Shown here in pieces: positions 11,934 through 23,328 of a DNA stretch of 64,000 nucleotides. Made by a program: the position numbers and the translations under genes. This stretch comes from Strongylocentrotus droebachiensis (taxonomy: Eukaryota > Echinodermata > Echinoidea > Camarodonta > Strongylocentrotidae): NCBI GenBank assembly GCA_035222895.1, contig JAVYIG010007196.1:1-64000 (forward strand). The letters run 5' to 3'. The notes under the pieces were generated by a model that was not told the origin of the DNA, did not search any database, and saw only the letters and a list, made by a program, of their open reading frames with translations. The stretch's first letter is position 1; the number at the start of each line of letters is the position of its first letter.

Positions 11934-12283
11934 GAGGCGAGTTGGCTCAGTCGGTAAAGCGTCCGTCTGTCGAACCAAAGATCCCGGGTTCGACTCCCAC
12001 CCAGGCGGATGACTGAAGCCTGCGTTGTGTGTTAACGTGCCCCTTCCCTTGTTCATAGACGCAGGTTATGTCAAGTGGAAAACACTCCGTCCCTCGGATA
12101 GGACGTTAAATGGAGGCCCCGTGTAGAGAAGAGTCACTACCTTTGCCCGTTAAGAACCCACTGCACTATTTGTATAAGAGTAGGGGGAAACCCCGGTGTA
12201 GTGGTCCACCTGCACACACCCCCAGTATAGTACGATAATACTCTGTAAAGAGGTCTGTACTCAAAAGGAAGAAGGAAGAAGAT
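11934..12283 (+). mobile_element. tRNA-derived SINE
   Basis: The head has a perfect RNA polymerase III A box (TGGCTCAGTCGG, 11943-11954) and B box (GGTTCGACTCC, 11987-11997) 33 bp apart. The body contains CTCGGATAGGACGTTAAATG (about 12094-12113), resembling the conserved central domain of Nin-DC-type SINEs of marine invertebrates; that name is from memory. It is not a functional tRNA because no 3' acceptor stem forms. Confidence 0.8.
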
Positions 12284-12559
12284 TGGTCTTGCTTTTCCCT
12301 CTCCAGTCTCTATAGAATTTACACACAAATGTGCTCGTGCACACAAACAATTTTTGACAAAGATGATAGTCATAGATTAAAAAAAAATGAAATGAAGTCT
12401 TGTGAATACAAATACTTTGATTAGATTTTTCTCAATTTGTACTCAGGTTTTCATGAATAGTCCAGTGGGTATCATTATGTACTGTGCAGCTTCCGATTAT
12501 TTGATGGTGCAGGCGATAATTTAGGTGTCGACCATGAACATGACCATGTCATTATGCTA

Positions 12560-12780
12560 TGTTATATTATCTGTTGGTAAGTGTGGTAATATAGGGAATC
12601 AGCCTTGACAGGCCAATGGCCTTTGTTCATCCCTCACATCCACCACCCTTCATCCTTTTTTCATAGTGCCATGTCAATGAATGTTTTTATATTTATATTG
12701 TTAAATTTATACTGATTTGTTTGTATATCTTCTGATGTATTTTTTAATAGATGTGAAATAAATTAAAATTAAATATTAAT
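12560..12780 (+). mobile_element. Possible retroelement 3' end
   Basis: A CCAATGGCCTTTGTTCATCC-like segment is followed by T-rich sequence and GTGAAATAAATTAAAATTAA. It looks like a polyadenylation-signal-bearing 3' tail just upstream of the AKIP1-like first coding exon. It could equally be ordinary intergenic AT-rich DNA. Confidence 0.3.
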
Positions 12781-12863
12781 ATTATTTTTGAAATTATAAT
12801 TATATCCTTTTATTTTATACAGTTGTGAAATCTCAAGAAACTGCAATCCAGAGCCATCACATA

Positions 12864-15800
12864 ATGAACCACTCAGTGAGTATAATTTATCATTATTATA
12901 TTCTTTTTCTTTTTGAAGTAGAAGTGAAGAAACTGGGCATACCCACAATAACAAGAACAATTTGTGGAATAATGTGGGCCTCATCGTTGCGCCATGTGTT
13001 ATTTGATAGTACTCTCTGTCTTTCTCTGTGTAAAGCAAAAATCGGGCACATGCAGGCCTGATAAAAACCCAATTTAAATCAGTTTCCTGATTATTATTAT
13101 ATATAGATTTTTTTTTGTTTTCCTGATTTTTTTTTTAATCACAATTTTATCCTGATTTTTCCCTTATTTTCTCTATTCTTCCCTATTTTGCTCACTCAAA
13201 AAGGGGGAATGTTGTTAGATGCCCTACCCCCCCCCCCCCCGAATCCTCTTGTTTTTGTTTTACTCAAGTGCTCACTATCACCCCTGCACATGACTTCACT
13301 CTCGTCTTCCTGTTCAACAGGAAGCTGAATGCAACATTTAAGGCAGTTCATTTCCACAGTCTGATCACTCTGATGGTATCTTGGAAAAATGTTATTTTAA
13401 AGCCAGCAGTTCTTGCATTCTGATCAACAAACTTGTGGGAATTAATGTCTGAAATTATTAGCCCCGGAGGGGATTTATAATCTCTCTCTCTCTCTCTTTC
13501 TCCCTATTACTAAGTTCGATTCAGTAATCCATCACTTAAATGCTGTCTCTCTTTCTATTCCTATCTCTCTTTCTTTCTCACGGCAGGCTTGTGACTGGAT
13601 GTCTTACACACTATGCAGCAGGTCTTAGAGAGAACTAGAAGGAGAGAGGTCCCCCCCCCCCCTCTCTCACTCTCTACTTCTCTTTCTCTCTCTGTCCCCC
13701 TTCTTATAATTGATTCTGTAATAATCCACAGGTTGTTGCTCTGTCGTCCCTGCCTTACTGTGTTGGATTCTGTAATAACTCATATTATATTGCCTGTCTC
13801 TCTCTCTCTCTCTCTCTCTCTTTCCCTTCCTCTCTCCCCTCTCTCCGTCACTGTGTTTGATTAAGTAATCACTCCTGTATTGTCTCTTTCTCTCTCACAC
13901 ACACAGCATGCTGAAGACTGGATGTCCTGCACACTGTGCAGAGCAAACCACCAAGGACAACAGGTCTTAGAGAGAGCGAGAAGGAGAGAGGTCACCTGGC
14001 CCGAACCTAGAGAAGAGGGGACCCCTCCTGTTCAGGTCAGTAATAAAGAATGGTGATTAATTTGTTTATAGTATAAATAAATTGACTGCAATGAGAGGCA
14101 TTGCTGGTTCTATAGGCTCGAGGGGACGTTACATCTTGAAATAACCCAGAGGCGCGCCGGAGCGGATGGCACGCCGAGGGGTCATTTCAGGATGTGACGT
14201 CCCGGAGAGCCAGTATAGAAACAGATGTGCTTTGAATATTAAAGCAGTCGATATATCTTTTATATAACTTATTCACAAACAAATATACAAAGAATTCTTA
14301 CCTTATCCTTTTCTTGAGTAAAGACTGATTAAAACATCACAGAAAATCTGAGACACTGTCTGTAAATCTTTGCTGGAAAGTTGCCTGAATGTTACGATCA
14401 TTTGGGAATCGCAGACAAAAAGCACTGTATGGTATCCGCGCTCGCACAAAGAAGCTTTTTACATGTAAACTAATTGGCAAGCAAAAATTTATTAATGCGA
14501 CCCGTTACCAAGGGGCAACGGGCATCTTTTAACAAACTATTGACCGGTAGGTGGTCACGCGGGCATCTTTTTAAAAATTATCGACCGGTAGGCAGGCATC
14601 GCTTAAATCGCGACTCTAATTTCGACCAATCAGATAACTAGATTTATTCAACATACCAAAGAGAGGTACTGTATATATTAACACCTTATATGAAATATTG
14701 TAGAGGTATGGAGGTCTAGTGAATACATCACTGCACTGAGGATCACAGGGTTCACGCCTCATGGTCATGAGTCCGCCTTGGCACTAACGTCCTGTGGCAA
14801 GACATTATTCAGCATTTGCCACTCTCCACCCAGGTGATGAAAATGGGTACCCTGTAGGAAAAAAATTCCCCTAATGCCGGACTGCCCTATCAGGGCTGCT
14901 CGGCTAATGTCGAGGTAATAATAGTACAGGGCTTAGAAACATCCCTATCGAGCACTATATTATCATTATTAATCGGTTGTCTTCACATTATTGTTTTTGT
15001 AGATATTGCCGTTCAGTTGCTTTTCTATTTATGTATTTATTATTATTATTTTTTTTTTAAATCTCCACTTTTCATTGTTGTAATTTCTCCAGGATACTCT
15101 GACGTACACCACTATAAATGAAGCCTTTGGCAGTATCCTGCAGTTTATGACTACAAGCAGCAGACAATGTCGGGTAAGTTTCATACTTTTAGATGGGAAT
15201 CCATGGCCCTTCTTACAATACAGTGCATCCCAGAAAAAACGAAACCGAGAATTATCGATATTTTATCATAACTTAATCACAATTATAATTTATAAATGAC
15301 ACATATTTGGAAAGCTTAGATCCTCTTCTTTCACTTGATGTAACTCATATAATGCATTTTTCAAGCATGAGGGATTAAAATGAATTTGAAGAGAGGAAAC
15401 CAAAAAGTCATTTTGCGGACGGTATCTGAATTTCAAAGAGAAAATCACATTTCTAGAAAGTTGAGTTTCTGCCCTTTCATAATATGACACCTCAATCACG
15501 AAAAATGAGCAAGGAATGACAAAGTTATGTTTGTTTAAAGTAGTGCTTGCATTTCCATAATTTCATCAAACAAATTTGTTTTCACTGGCTGCCTGCCGGA
15601 GCAACAAGCAGAATTGACAAAAGACTTAACTCTGTTTCGTTAACAATCAGCCGTTGACGAAAGACTTCATGCATGTGATTCCCAAATGATCGTAACATTC
15701 AGGCAACTTTTCACTTTGGTTTAGTTTGTTTTACCAGACTGCTAAGAAAGCAAGTGTACGCTTGGAAGTAAGTAACCAAGGGACCGACGGCTTTAAAGTC

Positions 15801-18481
15801 CTCCCAGAGGGACTTGGTAATGAGGATTAATGCCTTACCAAAGGGCACTAGCCCATGGAATTTGTTTCGAACCTGGGACCTCCAGGTGACGAGACTGCTG
15901 CTCTACTACTGAGCTATCGCACCTCACCCTCTTGATGTCCCATGGAAGAAAATAAAATTTCTGTCCCTTTTTTAACTTTTTGTACGCCACATAAATAATC
16001 TCCCTGTGCCATTACATATATATATATATATTTTATATACAGCTCTATACAGAGCAAATTTATTTTTCATTTCTTTTCGCATAATATAAGCAATGACAAA
16101 CAATAATAAATGTAATGATAAAACAGAAGTGAGCAATGAAATATCTTTGACATTGTTTTTGGCCATTGTAATGCAAAATGATTTGGTTACAGGAAATGAA
16201 ATAAACGTACCTACTTGAAAGCAATGCTTGTTAGGTGTAGGTTCGCACAATAATAATTGAACTTTATACATTTCTAACTTAATCTTGAAAAAAAATTACG
16301 GAATCAAAAAATTGTATATTGTATTTATCATGGGATAGATATAACAAAGGTTTTTATGTTATTGAAATGTTTCCGGTGTAAGATTCATCTTCATGTATAC
16401 GTGTTAAATTGGATGTCCAGGGGGGCGTTTCACAAAACTTGTCATCAGTGACAAATGACAGTTTTTGTTATAAGCTACTGAAATCCTTGCTTCTGATTGG
16501 TTATCAACAGATTTGTCACTGATTTTTGTCATTTGTTGTTGAAAAAAGGCTTTGTGAAACGGGTCCCAGGAGCTAATCAAGACCGAATAATTGATAATTT
16601 TGCAATTCCGTTGTGTTGCACAAAAATATCCTTCTGTCCATTGTTGCTTATAGTTTTGTGCCACATGGCATGTGTGGCACACGAGTGACCCTGCAAAGAG
16701 TCTAAGAAAGCGACTGAAGTGTTAAAATGGATGAAAAGTATGTGTGATTATAAAACATGAAGCCCTGTACAGACATGAAAAAACATTATCCACTTTAAAG
16801 GTGCCAGTCAGACAGGTGCACACTGTGTATTTTTATGCCTCCGCTACAAAGTAGCCGGAGGCAATCTTTTTGTTGAAATATAAGATGCAAAACCTGAACG
16901 ATAGCATCACCAAACGTCTTACAAACAGCAGACTCTCATAGTTCTGGTGGGCCAATCAATTGTTTCACTGCAGAATGACTACCGTAATTAACGTTGTATA
17001 AACCGCCCTCGTGTATCAACCGCACCCCTCTTTCTCCCCCTCAAAAAAGAAAAGAAAGAAAAAAACTATATTTTTTTATTTTTTATTTTTTGTTGTTGTT
17101 ATTTTAATTTCTTTTTTTCTTCTTCTTAGATGATTACAAAACAGCCAATACAAAGGAACAAACTGCATGTAATACCATTGTTAATGAGTTCACATTTTAT
17201 ATATCCTCATGTATTACCTCTGTAACATCTATCTTGTGTCATTTCGTTTGATAGAGATACTACTCCAGCATTCCAGCGTCTACCCATAATGCACTGGACA
17301 AGCGGCATTGTGGGAGATTCCATGCTCCGAGATACACAGAGCCCCGGAAGACGACACACCCAGTAAGTGGACCTTCCCATTTCTAATGTAATGGCTTACA
17401 ATATCATCATGAGCTTGTTTGGCTGCACCACACACCCATTTTTGTTCTTCTTTTGTTTTTGTTTTTGTTTTTTGTTTTATATATTATGTAACATATATAT
17501 TATGTAAAGGGAACCTTAATTACAAGATAATGCTTCCAAGGTTTCCTCCTTACTACTGCAGATTATTTTTAGCATAATTTGTATTTGTATTTAATGACTT
17601 GCCATTAAATCGTTTTTTGTTTTTTTACTGTTGTATTATATCGAATACTGTATATGTACCGGTACATGTTTTGTTACCTTATATATGCCTTACTTTGTAA
17701 ATTCTGTTCATATGCAGTTAATGTGGAAATAAAACCTAAATAAAAAAAATGAAAAAATAGGGTGGATTCACAATAAACAGCACCCCCACTGGCATGCCAT
17801 GAGAGCTAAATTTGACGGCTTGAGATTGACATATTAAAACAAGTGGAGCGCAGCAAAGCGCAAGCCACCAATTAAATTGACCAAAGTGATAAAAACTGTG
17901 TAAATTCATTCAATGAGATTGGCTTGTCCTGATATCAGTGTACATTTCTGTATTGAATTGGATGTCGAAAAATCCATCCATCAATTGATTCTGACTCAAA
18001 CTTGGCCTGATTTTGGTAAACAAATCAATACACATGGGCAGTTTGGGCCAAAAAGTTACCCAAATTCTTGTTGAGGGTGGTCAATTTGACTACTTTTTCA
18101 AGCATCCAGACAACTTCTCCCAAAGAAAAAGCCCATCAAATCTCTTTTGATGATGATAATGATTGGACAAATTCCCCCTGACCAAAGATGGCTGTAATGG
18201 GTTGAGCGAAAAATTCACTAAAGTGACAAAAATGTAGGTTTAGTAAGAGTTTGTTAAGCATTCAAAATGGACAAATATAGATAATGTTATTTTTTTCTTT
18301 TTCTTTTTTTCCTTTTTTTTCCTTTTTTTTCCAGCTGCAGAAAACAGAAGATGTTCACATCCAAGTCCAGCCTGGGACCTACGCTGTGACGGCCGGAGGC
18401 TGGGGCAGGGGCAAAGGTCAACAGACGCACGTCGTCCATGTCAACCAAGGTCAAAGTGTCAACCTTGATTTCACCATGTGA
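12864..18481 (+). CDS. AKIP1: AKIP1-like protein (A-kinase-interacting protein 1), five coding exons
   Basis: Coding exons are 12864-12875, 13907-14035, 15093-15173, 17255-17362 and 18335-18481. All introns are phase 0. Donors are GTGAGT, GTCAGT, GTAAGT and GTAAGT; acceptors end in CACACAG, TTCTCCAG, TTGATAG and TTTTCCAG. Joined they encode 158 residues, MNHS then HAEDWMSC. Three blocks match vertebrate AKIP1 as I recall it: QQVLERARRREVTW (helical N-terminal region), FMTTSSRQCRRYYSSIP (centre, spanning an exon junction) and the C-terminus IQVQPGTYAVT...THVVHVNQGQSVNLDF. Human AKIP1 binds the PKA catalytic subunit and NF-kB p65 and affects their nuclear location; here the role is inferred from homology. 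The start is uncertain: the frame is open upstream to an AG at 12821-12822, so a further 5' exon is possible, but ATG at 12864 gives an N-terminus of the expected length. The last exon alone (48 residues) is the most conserved part. Confidence 0.85.
13455..13906 (+). repeat. CT-rich tandem duplication in the first intron of the AKIP1-like gene
   Basis: Three or four diverged units each pair a TTGATTCTGTAATAATC-like segment (near 13517, 13708, 13763, 13856) with a long (TC)n tract. The interval also contains a decayed exon copy, so it arose by local duplication of the intron-exon border. Confidence 0.65.
13587..13652 (+). pseudogene. Decayed duplicate of AKIP1-like exon 2
   Basis: GACTGGATGTC, CACACTATGCAG and CAGGTCTTAGAGAGAAC correspond to the true exon at 13907-14035, about 315 bp downstream. 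The frame would read MQQVLERTRRREV. It lacks about 20 bases of the middle, runs into a poly-C tract in place of the WPEP codons, and has no donor site. It is therefore not usable as an alternative exon. Confidence 0.7.
14103..14224. mobile_element. Short palindromic element (foldback MITE) in an intron
   Basis: GGCTCGAGGGGACGTTACATC (within about 14116-14136) is mirrored by GATGTGACGTCCCGGAGAGCC near 14191-14211, and the outer TGGTTCTATA pairs with TATAGAAACA. The stem is about 50 bp with a short GC-rich loop. No target duplication was resolved. Confidence 0.6.
14715..14985 (+). mobile_element. SINE with degenerate tRNA head and GCACTATATTATCATTATT tail
   Basis: A B-box-like GGGTTCACGCC is followed by GGCAAGACATTATTCAGC, CACCCAGGTGATGAAAATGG and a terminal ATCGAGCACTATATTATC. 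The same body and tail appear at 47229-47450, so this is a dispersed SINE family. Confidence 0.7.
15221..15665 (+). mobile_element. Dispersed repeat starting CAGTGCATCCCAGAAAAAAC, copy 1
   Basis: It begins just after TA at 15219-15220. The body (AACGAAACCGAGAATTATCG ... TCACTGGCTGCCTGCCGGAG ... GTTAACAATCAGCCGTTGACG) is about 85% identical by eye to 41677-42125. The CAGTGC(G/A)TCC start next to TA is reminiscent of Tc1/mariner-group termini, but the right end is not defined. Confidence 0.6.
15745..15930 (-). mobile_element. tRNA-derived SINE, minus strand
   Basis: The reverse complement has an A box (TAGCTCAGTAGTAGAGC, about 15900-15916) and a mutated B box (GGTTCGAAAC). The body carries GGACTTTAAAGCCGTCGGTC, the counterpart of the GGACGTTAAA core in the 11934-12283 SINE. 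It is a different head from that SINE, so two tRNA-SINE subfamilies are present. Confidence 0.7.
16419..16569. mobile_element. Palindromic MITE, ~150 bp
   Basis: AGGGGGGCGTTTCACAAAAC at the left pairs with GCTTTGTGAAACGGGTCCC at the right. Internally, TGTCATCAGTGACAAATGAC pairs with GTCACTGATTTTTGTCATTTG. The arms cover nearly the whole element. No ORF. Confidence 0.65.
16837..16862. repeat. Hairpin GCCTCCGCTAC / GTAGCCGGAGGC
   Basis: A 12-base stem with one bulge and a three-base loop. This GCCTCCG...CGGAGGC hairpin type recurs in marine invertebrate genomes as part of dispersed repeats (recollection). Confidence 0.5.
17590..17755 (+). mobile_element. Possible LINE 3' end with poly-A tail
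   Basis: TGCAGTTAATGTGGAAATAAAACC is followed by CTAAATAAAAAAAATGAAAAAAT, a polyadenylation-signal plus A-tail signature of a retroposed 3' end. No RT coding sequence is attached. Confidence 0.35.
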
Positions 18482-19663
18482 CCTCTGCTTGATGAATCCA
18501 CCTGGGGCAGCTGATTGTATTGACTTTTTTTAGAAACGTATTGCGCTAGTGGTTTTATAGACTGATTATATGGAAGCCTGAAGAAAGCTTGTCGCATCGT
18601 CTTCCCCTGTATCGTATCTGCGCATGTGATGACCTAGCTGTACAGTGTAAGAGGAAGGCTGCCATCTACTGTCGAACATTGTATTTGTGGTAGGGACAAT
18701 CCTCAATGGAATGGAATTTCAGTATGCGTGATACTCTTCAACACACCTCTGGCATATAGTGGCGAAAATTAAGTAATGATGCTAATTTTTAAAATGCTAT
18801 TTATATCATGAATGAAATTCAGCAGTTTTATTTGTTTCACAAATGAGATACCGTAAGTAACACTTATTCCTTCTGTTGTAATCCTATTATTGCACAAAAG
18901 TAATGGCTTCCGACCCCTTTGTTGCAAAAATGTCTGATTTAAGAACAAAGGAGAGAAGTTTTATTTGCAATCATGTGTTAAATTAATCTTTTATCCACGT
19001 TTTTCATGATAACCCCTATTAAAGTTTCTAGGCAGGAATTTTGTGTACCCTTTGTCAAAATTGAGTGAGTTGGTATCAACTCATGTGCATATGGTGAGGA
19101 GGAGGTATGATGCAAGCATACACATTTCAACAGAGATGGTGACATTACCATCTTTTTATTGAAAACAGCAAGCCAAATAATAATAATATTGATCATTTAG
19201 GAGCGCTGAAAACAAAAGGTTCTACATATGAAAAGGACTTTTAAAGAGAAGGTTGAGTTCTGGGAAGAGGTGAAAACTAATTTGTGAGCGTTACTCATTC
19301 TTATTATGCAAGTGTGGAAGAACATCAGATAAGACATGTTCCCTGAAAAGCATGACTCTTCAAATGCCTTCATATTCTAAATATTCATGTAACATCGTAA
19401 AAATCGGGGGGGACGGCTTTTTACGCCACTTATTCGTGTAGTCCCATATATATCTCTCTGTGTACAGTGTTTGTAACTTTACCAAGACTTGGCCAAATTT
19501 CTTATCATTTTGATGATTCCAGAACCTTGCAATACACAAAAATTCTTATATGCTAGATGATCAACCTTTTCTGGTCGGTTCCACACCGTTTCTTTCACAA
19601 TGCAATCGCATGACCAGAACTCAACTTCATCTTTAAAGATAGTTAAATCACAAGAAGTATGTT
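18482..19663 (+). other. 3' untranslated region and downstream flank of the AKIP1-like gene
   Basis: No further coding signal. ATTAAA at 19017-19022 is a possible weak polyadenylation signal; the first canonical AATAAA lies further on, inside the neighbouring MITE. The true transcript end cannot be fixed from sequence. Confidence 0.35.
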
Positions 19664-20441
19664 TTAACCCTACGTTAACTGGGGGGGGGGGGGGGGGTCA
19701 ATTTGACCCCCCCCCCCCCCCCCCTGTAGAAATTTTGCGACTACTCTGAAACCGCGGCAGATATAGAATTTTCCTTTTTAGTCTTACGCATCTTTTAAAA
19801 CAATTTTTTTGAAAATCGGAGGTATAGTTACAAAGTCATGTGACCTTTTGTCTTCGCATGTCAGCCCAAAAATCGCTCATTTTTGTGATTTGTGTACAAA
19901 ACATATGGAAATGTCATTTTTCCTAAAAAGAGATAGAACATTAGTTATTTAGTCTTGTTTAAAGTTTAGGTGTTTGTTTTGGGTCAAAATAGTTGAATTG
20001 TAGTTATAAATGAAATAAAACAACAAAAACAATAAAATACATAAGTTAAAAAAACAATGAAATACATAAGAAATTATCAAAACAAGAGATAACATAAGGA
20101 ATAACCTGGCTCTTCCAATTTTTTGTGTTGTATTATTATTCCAAATGGTCTATCAAATATATGTAGTGAAAAAGAATGCTTAAATATGAATAATGTATGA
20201 TTTATGGGCAAAAATGTGAATTTTATGACCTTATTTGCATAAATTACCATAAATATGCAAATGAGTGAATTGTTCAAAAAATTGAAATTACCATAGTATT
20301 CTATACACTTCACTTGACATGTATGCACATTTTCGCTGCAATCGGCTGTGAAACGGCCGAGATCTTAGGGGGGGGGGTCAAATTGACCCCCCACCCCCAG
20401 TAAAAACCTGGTCTGAAATAGCCCAGTTAAAATACGGTTAA
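19664..20441. mobile_element. piggyBac-like MITE with TTAA target sites
   Basis: TTAA at 19664-19667 and 20438-20441 bounds imperfect inverted ends: CCCTACGTTAACTGGG at the left, and CCCAGTTAAAATACGG at the right. Just inside lie a G-run, TCAATTTGA and a C-run (19681-19723), a near-perfect palindrome. GGGGTCAAATTGACCCC lies near the other end (20370-20393). TTAA targets plus CCC-type termini fit piggyBac; there is no transposase. Confidence 0.6.
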
Positions 20442-21281
20442 GGGGTCTTTATTAATAGAGGCAAGACAGCTCCATTCACTGATGAAAAGTTGAATATTGT
20501 TCCATGAAGTCCAAGAACATGCTTTGTAACAAATTATAACATACATTTACTTATGGTTGCAAAAACCAAATTGTCTTCTCATTACACTACAATTGAAGTC
20601 CAATTTCATTTCACAAGAACTCAATGTTTCCCTCAAATATTCCTAGAAATCACCTAAAATGCAAAGAGCTTTCGTATTTTCCAAGAATAAGATTAACTTT
20701 TGTACAAAAAATGTCGATTTTAAAATGTGTATTAATTTGTAAAAATATGTGCCTGTTTCGGTCTTGTTTGTTTATTTGTTCATTCATTTGTTGATTGATT
20801 TGTTTATTTGAATGAGATAGTGTAAATTTATATAATTGATACAATTGAGTCAGTTTACATGAAGGCAAATATGATTTTTTTTTTTAACTCTGTTTTAGTT
20901 GAGGTTGTCACTGAATGTATTTTGAAGTTGATGCACCTACTAGTAGGTTAGGAGTGTTGAAATGTCAGTGAAAGTGAAAAAGGAAAAGAGAGAGAGAGAG
21001 GGGGGGGGGGAGGGCAGAGAAAGAGAGCAAGATTAAGACGGAGAGAGGAAGAATGAAAGATGTAGATGGAGAGGGGGGGGGTCTGGGGCGGAGGGGAATA
21101 TTATGGAGAAGTGGGGATAATGAACCGAAATATATTTTTGTTATGTGTTAATAGAGTTTAACAGAAGGATACAATAGGGGGAAAAGAGGTCGAATAAAAG
21201 ATAAACAAAGAGAAAGAGATGGTGCAATGTACACATGAGAAGAGTATGTTTTAAAAGATAAATACAAGAAGGAGAATTAAA
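20442..21281. other. Intergenic with a purine-rich patch
   Basis: AT-rich sequence, then GA/G-rich repeats at about 20985-21110. No gene supported. Confidence 0.4.
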
Positions 21282-21350
21282 GCGCTTAGGCACATCGTTC
21301 GATCGATGTATTGAGCGCTATATAAACACGGAATGTTATTATTATTATTC
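21282..21350 (+). mobile_element. SINE/LINE 3' tail
   Basis: AAAGCGCTTAGGCACATCG ... TTGAGCGCTATATAAACACG followed by (ATT)n. This is the same tail type as at 41573-41640 and 47380-47450. Confidence 0.6.
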
Positions 21351-22264
21351 TAACCCGAACACCTTTGGAGTGCCAGTTAAAGGGGCAAACCGTGATGCAT
21401 GAAGAGGGAGTGATGGGTCCGTGGGGCAACCACTCCGTCCCGGGCAGATAATTACACAAATGGGACCACCTTTAATTTAGATTAACTACAGGATTCTTTA
21501 AAGACAACAAAAGGCACGGACACAGGCTGATTTATGTGTCGCTTAATTATTTACTTTATTAAAATCATTTACACTTTCTTCAAATAATCATCAAACTACA
21601 GACTCAACGAAATATTTAGATTCGTTCACATAAAACACACAATATCACCATCAGCTCTTTCAGGTTAGTACGTTAGGGGAAGGGAAAGGGAGGATATTAG
21701 AAGAAATGTTAAAGGGGAAGATGACTTACATGCACGCGGTAGTTACTTGCTTATTTCTTGTTCGCGACTTGACTTGGGACGAGACGCGACTGGGACTAGT
21801 CTAGTTCTGGACCATATTGATTTTTGTTATTCGCCGACTATAAGCGTTAAGCCGAGTGATGGCGCGATCCTTAGTGACTGCGATATCACCGAGAACCGCG
21901 CTAGAATAGGGTCTAGTCAAATTCCTCGAAACTAACGACTTTCCCTGAGATTTTCCAGGGAAAGCAATTAAATTGGCCGCGCCTCCCAGCCAAAGTACTA
22001 GTCTTCGCTTGACAGCATTTTGAAGTACGTAGTAACGGGGAAATATGGTATGATCTAGTGATAAAATGATTGTATATTCCTTAAAAAGTGCCATGTTGCC
22101 TCAAAATTAATCTTCAAATTCAAATTAGATGTATAATGACCATTAAAACTTTCTCTTTTAACATTATTTCCTTTAAAGATACAATAAGGTCTGAAGATAT
22201 AAACTACTGTGTTATATACATGCATAGTGTCCATGGTGCACACGCTTCAGGGGCTACACGTACT
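21351..22264. other. Intergenic, nothing firmly recognised
   Basis: Mixed-composition sequence without coding signature. Short frames on both strands overlap each other and match no family I know. Confidence 0.35.
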
Positions 22265-22435
22265 CAGTGTACTACTAGAATATGGAAAGCCGTTGGAGAC
22301 TTTATTCACATGCCCCAGACGTATAGAACGCGGCACACGTCTGCTAAATTGACCAATCACCGCCTGTTATTTAGAAGACGTGTGCAAGGTGTTATTAGCA
22401 CGCGTGTGCCCTTTTCCAGACGGGTGCGCAGAACG
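22265..22435 (-). repeat. Promoter-like repeat module, inverted third copy
   Basis: Reverse complement of the module at 32395-32548 and 37590-37744. It contains an inverted CCAAT (GATTGGTCAATTTAGC), several CACACGTCT/AGACGTGTG elements and GCATGTGAATAAAG. Identity with the other copies is high across at least 130 bp. Confidence 0.7.
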
Positions 22436-23297
22436 CTCGTAATTTGATTTTTAAGGCAACCAATCAAGTCCGCTGTTACAAAGCTGCTCAGCTCAGTACG
22501 TACGGGGCCTGCTCACTATTACAAAACTGCTCAGGTCAGTACATATTGGATGGGGGACACACCCACGGCCAGGCACGGATCCAGGGGGAGGGCCGAAGGG
22601 GTCTCCCCTCCCCCGCCAAAAGAGAGAGAGAGAGAGAGAGAGAGCTAGATAGAGAGAAGGAACAGAAGGGAAGGGGAAAGAAGAGAGAAGTAAAGAAAGA
22701 AGAGGAAGAAGAAAAGAAAAGAGGGGAAAAAAGAGATCGACGGGGGGGGGGGGACTGAGGACCTTGCCTCCGAGGCTGTTGCCCCCCCCCCCTCTCCCCC
22801 CCCCCCCCCCCAAAAAAAAAAAGAAGAAGGAAGGGAGGGAAATAAAAAAAAAAAGGAGAAGAGGAGACAAAGGGAAGGGGGAAAGAAAGAAGAAAAGTAA
22901 TGAAGGGAGATATCAGTTATGATTTTCTCGCCAACAATTTGTTGATCCTCAGGGGGGGGGGGGGCGGACAAAAATAAAGAGAGTAGGAAGGGAAAAGGAA
23001 AGATGAGAGCTAAAAGGGAACAAAAAATGGAAAGAAGAAAAGATACCAGGTAAACAAAAAGGGAGGGGGTCAGATGCAATTAATCCAGCCACATGTGGTT
23101 CGGGTAGGGGGTGAAAGGACTTTGCCTCCCCCCAGGGAACTTTAAAAAGAGAGAAAAGAAGGGAAGGGGAAGGGAAAGAGATGAGAAAGGGAAAGAGAAA
23201 AAAAGGGGAAGAAAAGGTAGGGGAGATCAGTTGCGATTTTTCCCGCCAACAAGGATCGGGGGCGAAAGGCCCTTGCCTCCCCCTCCCCCTCAGCGAA

Positions 23298-23328
<31 letters not shown>

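Noticed and set aside
11943..12010. Possible tRNA gene
   Set aside because: A and B boxes are perfect, but no acceptor stem closes and a SINE body follows directly; it is a SINE head.
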